From positions 1 through 6,557 of the forward strand of contig JACQAI010000380.1 of the NCBI GenBank assembly GCA_016195115.1: a stretch of DNA of 6,557 nucleotides, read 5' to 3'. The translations under genes were made by a program, and so were the position numbers. The notes under the pieces are model-generated. The model worked only from the letters and a program-made list of their open reading frames with translations, was not told where the DNA came from and ran no database searches. The first letter of the stretch is position 1; the number at the start of each line of letters is the position of its first letter. Below are positions 1 through 5,684 of this stretch, piece by piece. The DNA comes from Pseudomonadota bacterium. GTDB taxonomy: Bacteria > Pseudomonadota > Alphaproteobacteria > Elsterales > Elsteraceae.

Positions 1-1
1 G

Positions 2-280
2 CTCGGTGGCGAACTGGCCGGCCGCACGGTCGTGCTCGGCGTGCGCGCCGAGCACATCCGCCTGGGGACCGACGGCCTGCCCGGCCGGGTCGAGCTGCTC
101 GAGCCGCTCGGCAACGGCACCCTGGTGTTCTTCGACGTCGGCGGCGACGGCCCGCTGGTCGCCAACGTCGAGCCCGAGACCAGCCTCACGTCCGGCGACA
201 GCGTGCGCTTCGCCTTCGACGCCACACGCCTCCATCTGTTCGACGCCGCAACCGGCAACCGCCTGAACTCCTCGGCTTAA
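2..280 (+). CDS. ABC importer ATP-binding protein, C-terminal TOBE fragment (5' end outside window)
   Basis: Only the last 92 residues are visible. They begin LGGELAGRTVVLGVRAEHIR and end at a TAA stop. The 'VVLGVRAEHI' turn followed by a short beta-rich stretch (GRVELLEPLGNGTLVFFDV, then VRFAFDATRLHLFDAATGNRL) is typical of the TOBE_2 domain that closes MalK/UgpC-type ATPases of solute importers. The nucleotide-binding domain (Walker A, signature, Walker B) lies upstream and cannot be seen, so the substrate cannot be named. In this family the ATPase sits on the cytoplasmic face and drives uptake of sugars, glycerol-phosphate, polyamines or similar solutes; the TOBE domain often has a regulatory or stabilising role. 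A strong terminator follows directly, so this is probably the last gene of its operon. The family is fairly sure; the specificity is unknown. Confidence 0.85.
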   Translation, partial: LGGELAGRTVVLGVRAEHIRLGTDGLPGRVELLEPLGNGTLVFFDVGGDGPLVANVEPETSLTSGDSVRFAFDATRLHLFDAATGNRLNSSA

Positions 281-287
281 ACAAACC

Positions 288-325
288 CCTCCCCCGCGCG
301 TCAGCGTGGGGGAGGAGTTATTTTT
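288..325 (+). terminator. Rho-independent terminator after the ABC ATPase gene
   Basis: A stem of 12 pairs (288-299 with 304-315, one G-T wobble at 296/307) closes a 4-nt loop. It begins CCTCCCCC and ends GGGGGAGG, and is followed by AGTTATTTTT, a U-rich tail. It starts 8 nt after the ATPase stop codon. This is the only strong intrinsic terminator in the window, and it separates the transport operon from the dioxygenase gene. Confidence 0.9.
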
Positions 326-362
326 ATGGGATTGGCGCGCCACCCTGTGCAAAGCTTCGCGC

Positions 363-1472
363 ATGACGAGCAGCCGGCAACCCCTGCAGGGCCGGGTCTT
401 CTGGTACGGGCGCGAGCTTGAGCGCTCGGGCGACTGGATCCACGCCCTCGGCGCCGCCGAACAGCGCGAGATCGCCGCCGCGCTGGCCGCCGCCAAGCGT
501 AGCGGCAAGCCGCTGTTCGAGCTCGGGCGCGACGACTTCCCGCTCGATCGCACCGTCGCCTTCCTCGACCGGGTGCGCGACGAGCTCGAGAACGGCCGCG
601 GCATGGCGCGCGTGCGCGGCCTCGACACGACCGTCTACAGCGAGGATGACCTCCGCTGGATCTTCTGGGGCCTCGGCGCCCATCTCGGCGTCGCGGTTTA
701 CCAGAACACCCGCGGCGAGATCATGGGCGAGGTGCGCGACGAGACACGCGACGCCGCCAAGACCTACGTCGAAGCCGGTCCCGGACGCATCACGTCGTCG
801 CGCGCGCGGGCGCGCTCGACCGGGCCGCTGCGCTTCCACACCGACCGTGCCGACGCGATCGCGCTGTTGTGCGTGCGCAATGCCCGTGCCGGCGGCATCA
901 GCAAGCTCGCCAGCGCGGCCACCGTGTACAACGAGATGCTGGCGCGCCGCCCCGACCTGCTCGAGCTGCTGTGCCAGGACCTGTGGCGGGCGCGGCCCGA
1001 GGACGAGGACGGCATCGTGCCGAGCCGGGTGTTCGCGCTGCCGCTGTTCGGCGTGCGTGACGGCAAGCTGACGACGCAATATTCGCGCACCTACGTCGAG
1101 CAGGCCCAGGAATTCCCCGAGGTGCCGCGTGTGACCCCGGCGCAGGTCGAGGCGATGGACCTGTGGGCCGAGATCGCGGAGAGCGTCTGTTTGCAGTCGC
1201 CGTTCGAGCCGGGCGACCTGCAGGTGCTCAACAACCACGTGATCTATCACGGCCGCACCGCCTACGAGGACGACGCCGCGAGCCATCAGGAGCGCTTGCT
1301 GCTGCGCCTGTGGCTGGCTTTGCCGAACAGCCGCGCCCTGCCCGACGGCTTCGACACCTTCTGGGGCGCCACCGCGCCGGGCGTGCTGCGCGGCGGCGTG
1401 CCGCAGCGCGACCAGCGGCGCGCGCCCGAGGTCGCGGTCGGCGCGCCGATCGCCGCCCGGGTCGACGCCTAA
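363..1472 (+). CDS. TauD/TfdA-family Fe(II)/2-oxoglutarate-dependent dioxygenase
   Basis: The 369-residue protein matches the TauD/TfdA fold, whose enzymes couple 2-oxoglutarate decarboxylation to hydroxylation of a small substrate in the cytoplasm. The iron-binding triad is visible: HTD at H159 and D161, and a distal histidine at H296 in YHGR. The 2-oxoglutarate-binding arginine is expected in RLLLRLWL (R311 or R315). A family-like opening (VFWYGRELERSGDWIHALG) starts near residue 12. I chose the ATG at 363 because the longer frame would start with GTG at 306, inside the upstream terminator hairpin, and would add 19 unlikely residues. No clear Shine-Dalgarno sequence precedes 363, so translation may be weak or leaderless. 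The substrate is unknown: the family includes taurine, 2,4-D and carnitine-type oxygenases. The neighbouring importer could supply it, but the terminator argues against one shared transcript. The gene faces the cyclase, with 48 nt between stop codons. Confidence 0.85.
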   Translation: MTSSRQPLQGRVFWYGRELERSGDWIHALGAAEQREIAAALAAAKRSGKPLFELGRDDFPLDRTVAFLDRVRDELENGRGMARVRGLDTTVYSEDDLRWIFWGLGAHLGVAVYQNTRGEIMGEVRDETRDAAKTYVEAGPGRITSSRARARSTGPLRFHTDRADAIALLCVRNARAGGISKLASAATVYNEMLARRPDLLELLCQDLWRARPEDEDGIVPSRVFALPLFGVRDGKLTTQYSRTYVEQAQEFPEVPRVTPAQVEAMDLWAEIAESVCLQSPFEPGDLQVLNNHVIYHGRTAYEDDAASHQERLLLRLWLALPNSRALPDGFDTFWGATAPGVLRGGVPQRDQRRAPEVAVGAPIAARVDA

Positions 1473-1482
1473 CCGCGCGGCA

Positions 1483-1497
1483 GGGGGCGTAGCCCCC
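1483..1497. terminator. GC-rich stem-loop between convergent genes, possible bidirectional terminator
   Basis: GGGGGC and GCCCCC form a perfect 6-bp stem with a GTA loop, 10 nt after the dioxygenase stop and 23 nt past the cyclase stop. Its place between two convergent genes fits transcript ending or 3'-end protection. There is no U-tract on either strand, so it is not a classical intrinsic terminator. Confidence 0.4.
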
Positions 1498-1520
1498 GCG
1501 AGCGCCATGCATCGCGCAGC

Positions 1521-2693
1521 CTAGTCGTCGACGCCGTAGACCGTCTGGGGCTCGGCAACGCCCTTGAGCGGGAAGCTGCCGAGCGCCCGGCACGGCAGGT
1601 CGACCGCCGCGGCGAAATCCGCCGACAGCAGCAGCGGCCGGCCGAGCTCCTTGGTCAGGGTCTCGAGGCGCGCCGTGCGGTTGACCGCCGGGCCGATGAC
1701 GTTGAGCCCGAGCCGGTCGACGCCGCCGACATTGCCCCAGGTGACCGCACCGACATGCAGCCCAACGCCGAACCGGATGGTCGGCTGGCCGGACGCGGCG
1801 CGCGTCTGGTTGACCGCCGCGATCGCGGCAAGCGCGGCGCGCGCTGCCTCGAGCGCGGCGCGGCAGGCGCCGCGGCGACCCTCGGCACCGACCGGGAAGA
1901 TCACCAGCGCGGCGTCGCCGATGAACTGCAGCACCTCGCCGCCGCGTGCCGCGGCCGCGCTCGACACCTCCTCGAAATACTGGTTGAGCAGCTCGATCAG
2001 CGCCGCCGGCTCCAGGCTTTCGTTGAGCGCGGTGAACTCGCGCAGATCGGAATACCAGAACGCCGCCTCGATGGTCTCGACGTCGCCGCGCCGCACGTGG
2101 CCGGCCAGGATGCGCGCGCCGCTGCGCTTGCCGACATAGGTCTCGAGCAAGGTGGTCGCGGTGCGCTTGAGCGCCCAGATCTCGGCGATCCGCGCGAGCG
2201 GCTTGGCAATCCCCTCGAGCGCGGCAATGTGCAGCTCGATGAACCCGTCGGGTGCCCGCGTGGTCCAGGACACCGCGTGGACCGCGCCATCGGTGAATAC
2301 CAGCGGCACGATCAGGTAATCCGTGATGCCCTGCTCGCGAAACTCGCGCAGCACCGAATAGTCGATCGGGCAGTCGGGATCGACCAGCCGCCGCCGGATG
2401 ACCGTGCCGCGCTCGTAGACGGTCGTCATCGGGCTCGCCTGATACTCCGGATTCTCGGCAAGCTCGTAGGGCGCCTCGGCGACGTCGATGGCATTGGCCC
2501 CCGGGCGCCAGACGAAACGGCGCGCCATGACGTTGGGATGCAGCGTGCGCACGAAGACGGCGACCCGCCAGAGCGGCAGGCCGGCGTCGACCAGCCGCCG
2601 GCACAGGGTGTCGAGCACCTCATCGGGCCGGCCCGCGCTACGCGCGCCGTCGATCAACCAGTCCGCGATTGCCGTGATCCCGGCCCCGTCCAT
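1521..2693 (-). CDS. Class III adenylate/guanylate cyclase with N-terminal sensor-like region and atypical substrate residues
   Basis: This is a 390-residue soluble protein with no obvious membrane segment. Residues 1 to about 195 form an N-terminal region like that of rhizobial cyclases (probably ligand-sensing, GAF-like at most). Residues about 205-388 form a class III cyclase catalytic domain, which would make a cyclic nucleotide from NTP in the cytoplasm. Metal-binding aspartates are present at D216 (FWYSDLREFT) and D260 (FIGDAALVIF), and the transition-state pair at N338 and R342 (VNRTARLE). The adenine-specifying lysine expected before IGD is Q256. The Asp/Thr expected before the VIG motif is N331, in GLNVIGPAVN where relatives usually read DFTVIG. 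The protein may therefore use another nucleotide, be weak, or be regulatory only. The start is the ATG with AGGGGG 4 nt upstream. It is divergent from the SDR gene, with 123 nt between starts. Cyclase membership is sure; activity is not. Confidence 0.85.
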   Translation of the reverse strand: MDGAGITAIADWLIDGARSAGRPDEVLDTLCRRLVDAGLPLWRVAVFVRTLHPNVMARRFVWRPGANAIDVAEAPYELAENPEYQASPMTTVYERGTVIRRRLVDPDCPIDYSVLREFREQGITDYLIVPLVFTDGAVHAVSWTTRAPDGFIELHIAALEGIAKPLARIAEIWALKRTATTLLETYVGKRSGARILAGHVRRGDVETIEAAFWYSDLREFTALNESLEPAALIELLNQYFEEVSSAAAARGGEVLQFIGDAALVIFPVGAEGRRGACRAALEAARAALAAIAAVNQTRAASGQPTIRFGVGLHVGAVTWGNVGGVDRLGLNVIGPAVNRTARLETLTKELGRPLLLSADFAAAVDLPCRALGSFPLKGVAEPQTVYGVDD

Positions 2694-2816
2694 GCCGCCC
2701 CCTGCCCCGGCGTGCAACGCTTGGGCACCGGAGTCAAGCCGCCCGGCCACGAGCGGCTGGCGCGCGCCCGGCGGTGCCCCTACGCTTGGGCGGATTCCTT
2801 GAGAGTGGAGGCACGC
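2694..2816. promoter_or_regulatory. Divergent intergenic region between cyclase and SDR genes
   Basis: These 123 nt must hold the promoters for both the leftward cyclase and the rightward SDR-regulator pair. A TTGACT -35-like box lies on the minus strand at 2737-2732, but no good -10 follows at 16-18 nt. On the plus strand only a weak TACGCT (2781-2786) is seen. The SDR ribosome binding site is clear: GGAG at 2807-2810, 6 nt before its ATG. No inverted repeat like the nadA operators was found here. Confidence 0.35.
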
Positions 2817-3614
2817 ATGAGCCGGCTCGACGGCAAGGTCGCTTTGATCTCGGGCGCGGCGCGCGGTATCGGCGCCGAGACCGCCAAGCTGATGGTCGCG
2901 GCCGGCGCGCGAGTCGCGCTCGGCGACGTGCTCGACGCGCGCGGCCGCGCCACCGTCGAAGCCCTGCCGGCCGACAGCGCGCTCTACTGCCATCTCGACG
3001 TGACCCGCGAGGCCGACTGGACCGCCGCGGTCGCCGCGACCGTGGCGCGCTTCGGCCGGCTCGACGTCCTGGTCAACAACGCCGGCCTGTTCCTCGCCAA
3101 GGACATCGAGGAGGCGACGTTGGAGGACTGGCAGCGCCTCAGCGCCGTCAATCTGGGCGGCGTGTTCCTCGGCACCAAGCTGGCGCTGCCGGCGCTGCGC
3201 GCCGCCGCCGAGACCAGTCCGAACGGCAGCGTCATCGTCAACGTGTCGTCGACCGCCGGTCTGGTCGGCTCGCCGAGCGACCCGCTCTACTCGATGACCA
3301 AGGGCGGCGTCACCCTGTTCACCAAGTCGTCGGCGCTCGAGTTCGCCCGCAAGCGCTACCGGGTGCGCGTCAACTCGGTCCATCCCGGCACGGTCGACAG
3401 CGACATGGGCGACCAGGTGCTGGCGGTGCGCGCGCGCAATCTCGGCACCAACGACATCGAGGCGGCGCGCCAGATGACCCTGGCGCGCCTGCCGATCGGC
3501 CGCGTCGGTACCGTCAACGACATCGCCAAGGGCATCGTCTACCTGGCTTCCGACGACTCCGCCTTCATGACCGGCGCCGGCCTGGTGCTCGACGGCGGCA
3601 TCACGGCGCAATGA
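2817..3614 (+). CDS. Short-chain dehydrogenase/reductase (classical SDR, probably NAD-dependent)
   Basis: The 265-residue protein has the full classical SDR pattern: the cofactor glycine motif GAARGIG at 13-19, D61 in LDVT, NNAG at 87-90, N112, and the catalytic S145, Y158 and K162 (YSMTK). D37 at the end of the second beta strand (ALGDV) favours NAD(H) over NADP(H). The C-terminus (GAGLVLDGGITAQ) is the usual family ending, so the protein looks complete. SDRs of this type oxidise secondary alcohols or reduce ketones in the cytoplasm; the segment HPGTVDSDMG resembles hydroxysteroid or cyclic-alcohol dehydrogenases, but the substrate cannot be read from sequence. The start ATG has GGAG 6 nt upstream. 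The stop is 3 nt before the NadQ-like regulator's start, so the two are probably cotranscribed. Whether an NAD-using enzyme beside an NAD regulator is meaningful or accidental is unclear. Confidence 0.9.
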   Translation: MSRLDGKVALISGAARGIGAETAKLMVAAGARVALGDVLDARGRATVEALPADSALYCHLDVTREADWTAAVAATVARFGRLDVLVNNAGLFLAKDIEEATLEDWQRLSAVNLGGVFLGTKLALPALRAAAETSPNGSVIVNVSSTAGLVGSPSDPLYSMTKGGVTLFTKSSALEFARKRYRVRVNSVHPGTVDSDMGDQVLAVRARNLGTNDIEAARQMTLARLPIGRVGTVNDIAKGIVYLASDDSAFMTGAGLVLDGGITAQ

Positions 3615-3617
3615 GCG

Positions 3618-4559
3618 ATGGCGGTTGAGCCGACCGCCGACGCCGGCGCCGCGACCGCCGAGCTGACCGCGGTGCTGGTCGCGGTGACCGGCGACGCGCC
3701 CCGCGTCCTGACCATCCAGGACGGCCAGGCGCTGCCGTCGGGGCCCTTTGAATCGAACCACCCGACCTTGCAGCTCGGCCTGCGCGCCTGGGTCGAGCGC
3801 CAGACCCATCACCCGCTCGGCTACGTCGAGCAGCTCTACACCTTCGCCGACAAGGATCGCGGCCACGCCGGCGCGCGCGTGATCTCGATCTGCTATCTGG
3901 GTTTGACCCGCGAGACTCGCGCCTCGGGTGCGCGCGATCCCGGCTGGCAGAGCTGGTACCGCTATTTTCCGTGGGAGGATTGGCGCGACGGCCCGCCCGC
4001 GCTGATCGCGCGCGCCATCGTGCCGCGGCTGCGCGCCTGGGCGCGCGCCGCGCCCGGCAACGCGACCAAGCGCGCGCGGGGCGCGCGCATCGCGATCGAC
4101 TTCGCGACCGGCGACACCGCCTGGAACGAGGATCTGGTGCTGCAGCGCTACGAGCTGCTCTACGAGGCCGGGCTGGTCCCCGAGGCGCGCCGGCGCGGCG
4201 CCGCGGCGGCCGACTCGGCGCTGCCCGGCACCGCGATGCTGCACGACCATCGCCGCATCCTGGCGACCGGCATGGCGCGGCTGCGCGCCAAGATCAAATA
4301 CCGCCCGGTAGTGTTCGAGCTGATGCCGCCGGCCTTCACCCTGCTCGAGCTGCAGCGCGCGGTCGAGGCGCTGGCCGGGCGGCGCCTGCACAAGCAGAAC
4401 TTCCGCCGGCTGATCGACCAGCAGCAGCTGGTCGAGGAGACCGGCCAGATGTCGGCCGCGACCGGCGGCCGCCCCGCCCAGCTGTTCCGGTTCCGCCCGA
4501 CCGTGCTGCTCGAGCGCGCCGTCGCCGGCACCAAGCTGCCGCTGTCGCGCCCGGCCTAA
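3618..4559 (+). CDS. nadQ: NadQ-like transcriptional regulator of NAD synthesis (degenerate Nudix domain plus winged helix)
   Basis: The 313-residue protein has two parts. Residues about 15-135 resemble a Nudix fold, with LPSGPFE near 39-45 and YVEQLYTFADKDR at 69-81, the latter a hallmark of NrtR-type regulators. The Nudix box is degenerate: where enzymes have REUXEEXG it reads RAWVERQT (56-63), so hydrolysis is unlikely and nucleotide binding more likely. Residues about 216-295 (LRAKIKYRPVVFELMPPAFTLLELQ through GRPAQLFRFRP, with NFRRLID in the probable recognition region) match the winged-helix DNA-binding half of the NrtR superfamily. From memory, the alphaproteobacterial branch is called NadQ (COG4111) and is predicted to regulate nadABC. 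Its position just upstream of nadA, with palindromes between them, supports this. The start is the ATG 3 nt after the SDR stop. An ATG overlapping that stop (3611) gives only a five-codon frame. The nad link is strong; the ligand and the name are inferred. Confidence 0.8.
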   Translation: MAVEPTADAGAATAELTAVLVAVTGDAPRVLTIQDGQALPSGPFESNHPTLQLGLRAWVERQTHHPLGYVEQLYTFADKDRGHAGARVISICYLGLTRETRASGARDPGWQSWYRYFPWEDWRDGPPALIARAIVPRLRAWARAAPGNATKRARGARIAIDFATGDTAWNEDLVLQRYELLYEAGLVPEARRRGAAAADSALPGTAMLHDHRRILATGMARLRAKIKYRPVVFELMPPAFTLLELQRAVEALAGRRLHKQNFRRLIDQQQLVEETGQMSAATGGRPAQLFRFRPTVLLERAVAGTKLPLSRPA

Positions 4560-4597
4560 GACCCTCATCCGGCGCGCCGGGCAGCCGCTATTTGCGC

Positions 4598-4625
4598 TTG
4601 ACTCTCTTATACTCATATGTAGCAT
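4598..4625 (+). promoter_or_regulatory. Candidate sigma-70-type promoter of nadA
   Basis: TTGACT (4598-4603) is followed after 16 nt by TAGCAT (4620-4625), giving a start near 4632 and a leader of about 70 nt. The region is strikingly AT-rich compared with its surroundings. A good -10-like TATACT (4608-4613) also lies here but has no suitable -35. A second possible -10, TAAAAT (4669-4674), with only a poor -35, could start a shorter leader. The exact promoter is therefore uncertain. Confidence 0.5.
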
Positions 4626-4628
4626 AAG
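4606..4628. promoter_or_regulatory. Distal, imperfect operator for the NadQ-like regulator
   Basis: The outer arms CTTAT and ATAAG pair perfectly around centre 4617, with inner CT/AG pairs also matching. Its left half, TACTCA, equals that of the proximal palindrome, and 12 of 17 positions agree when the two are aligned over 4610-4626. It covers the spacer and -10 of the candidate promoter, which suits repression. The right half is degenerate, so it may be a weaker site. Confidence 0.55.
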
Positions 4629-4668
4629 GGCGTCGACCGGGCCGTCGTGCCCGGTTCTCTCGGCCCTT
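4626..4668 (+). other. Two-part stem-loop in the nadA leader
   Basis: An inner 7-bp stem, ACCGGGC (4636-4642) with GCCCGGT (4649-4655), closes a 6-nt loop. An outer 6-bp stem, AAGGGC (4626-4631) with GCCCTT (4663-4668), encloses it across a small internal loop. It exactly spans the interval between the two operators. It could stabilise or regulate the leader RNA. It is not followed by a proper U-tract, so a terminator role is doubtful, and it matches no riboswitch I recognise. Confidence 0.35.
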
Positions 4669-4672
4669 TAAA

Positions 4673-4689
4673 ATACTCAATTTGAGTAT
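4673..4689. promoter_or_regulatory. Proximal perfect palindromic operator upstream of nadA
   Basis: ATACTCAATTTGAGTAT is an inverted repeat with two perfect 8-bp arms around a single central T at 4681. It ends 1 nt before the AAGGAG ribosome binding site (4691-4696) and 14 nt before the nadA start. Such an AT-rich perfect palindrome is very unlikely by chance in this GC-rich sequence. Binding by the adjacent NadQ-like protein is inferred from position and from the related distal copy. Confidence 0.75.
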
Positions 4690-4703
4690 AAAGGAGACGC
4701 GGC

Positions 4704-5681
4704 ATGTTTGCATCCACCGCCCCGGCCGTCGACCAACTGTACGCGCGCGTCCGGCGCGTCATCCCGCCGATCGAGTGGCCGGTGTTCGCCGAGGACATCG
4801 AGGCCATCCTCGCCCTCAAGCGCGCGCGCAACGCCGTCATCCTGGCGCACAACTACCAGACCCCGGAGATCTTCCACTGCGTCGCCGATATCGTCGGCGA
4901 CAGCCTGGCGCTAGCGCGCGAGGCGACCAAGGTCGACGCCGACATCATCGTGCTCGCCGGCGTGCACTTCATGGCCGAGACCGCCAAGCTGCTCAATCCG
5001 GCCAAGACCGTGCTGATCCCCGATCCGGCCGCCGGCTGCTCGCTGGCCGCCTCGATCACCGCCGCCGACGTGCGCCTGCTGCGCCAGCGCTATCCCGGCG
5101 TGCCGGTCGTCACCTACGTCAACAGCTCGGCAGCCGTGAAGGCCGAGTCGGACATCTGCTGCACCTCGGGCAACGCCCGCAAGGTCGTCGAATCGCTCGG
5201 CGCGGCGCGTGTCATCATGCTGCCCGACGAGTACCTGGCACAGAACATCGCCGCCGAGACCGCGGTCGAGATCATCACCTGGGCGGGCCACTGCGAGGTC
5301 CACGAGCGCTTCAGCGCCGCCGACATCCGCAGCCTGCGCACGGACCATCCGGGCGTCGTCGTGCTCGCCCACCCCGAGTGTCCGCCCGAGGTCGTCGCCG
5401 AGGCCGACTTCACCGGCTCGACCGCGGCGATGATCGACTACGTCGGCACGCACCGGCCGACGCGCGTCGTGCTGGTGACCGAATGCTCGATGAGCGACAA
5501 CGTCGCGGTGCAGCACCCCGACATCGAGTTCGTCCGGCCGTGCAATTTGTGCCCGCACATGAAGCGCATCACCCTGCCGAAGATCCGCCGTGCGCTCGAG
5601 ACCATGACCCACCCCGTGACGATCGACCCGGCGGTCGCGGCGCATGCCCGCCGCGCGGTCGAGCGCATGCTGGCCGTATGA
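4704..5681 (+). CDS. nadA: Quinolinate synthase NadA
   Basis: This 325-residue enzyme condenses iminoaspartate with dihydroxyacetone phosphate to make quinolinate, the second step of de novo NAD synthesis, in the cytoplasm. It uses one [4Fe-4S] cluster. The expected ligands are visible: C112 in AAGCSLA, C197 in WAGHCEVHE, and C283 in the closing CNLCPHMK (C280 and C283 form a CxxC). Active-site signatures AHNYQTPEI (H49-N50-Y51), GDSLALA, YVNSSA, HPEC (223-226) and TGST (237-240) are all present, so the protein looks intact and of normal length. The ATG has AAGGAG 7 nt upstream. Two palindromes related to each other lie in its promoter and leader, and a NadQ-like regulator gene precedes it, so repression when NAD is plentiful is likely. 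Unlike many alphaproteobacterial loci, no nadB or nadC follows: the next gene is convergent and starts its stop codon 3 nt later. Confidence 0.97.
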   Translation: MFASTAPAVDQLYARVRRVIPPIEWPVFAEDIEAILALKRARNAVILAHNYQTPEIFHCVADIVGDSLALAREATKVDADIIVLAGVHFMAETAKLLNPAKTVLIPDPAAGCSLAASITAADVRLLRQRYPGVPVVTYVNSSAAVKAESDICCTSGNARKVVESLGAARVIMLPDEYLAQNIAAETAVEIITWAGHCEVHERFSAADIRSLRTDHPGVVVLAHPECPPEVVAEADFTGSTAAMIDYVGTHRPTRVVLVTECSMSDNVAVQHPDIEFVRPCNLCPHMKRITLPKIRRALETMTHPVTIDPAVAAHARRAVERMLAV

Positions 5682-5684
5682 GCC

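Noticed and set aside
324..1508. Long minus-strand frame antisense to the dioxygenase gene
   Set aside because: Its translation is low-complexity with no recognisable domain, and the plus-strand frame has the complete TauD metal-binding motif.
1755..2816. Open plus-strand frame extending upstream of the SDR start, antisense to the cyclase
   Set aside because: The SDR fold begins at the ATG at 2817 with a proper ribosome binding site. The upstream translation has no family signature and mirrors the cyclase coding strand.
4569..4580. CCGGCGCGCCGG perfect palindrome just after the regulator gene, as a terminator or operator
   Set aside because: It has no T-run after it and no longer loop structure, and palindromes of G and C are expected often in this base composition.
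1521..4625. A single open frame of over 1,000 codons on the minus strand, covering the cyclase and running antisense to the SDR and regulator genes
   Set aside because: Only the part from 2693 down has cyclase homology and a good start. The upstream extension is low-complexity (Arg/Gly/Ala/Gln-rich) and opposite to two well-recognised genes; stop codons are rare by chance in such GC-rich DNA.
4604..4692. Riboswitch (NAD-sensing type) upstream of nadA
   Set aside because: The leader is short and the conserved core of a known NAD riboswitch was not recognised. DNA palindromes plus an adjacent regulator gene explain the region better.
4613..4877. Small minus-strand frames across the nadA promoter and start
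   Set aside because: They cross the operators and the 5' end of nadA, have no ribosome binding site that stands out, and encode no recognisable protein.
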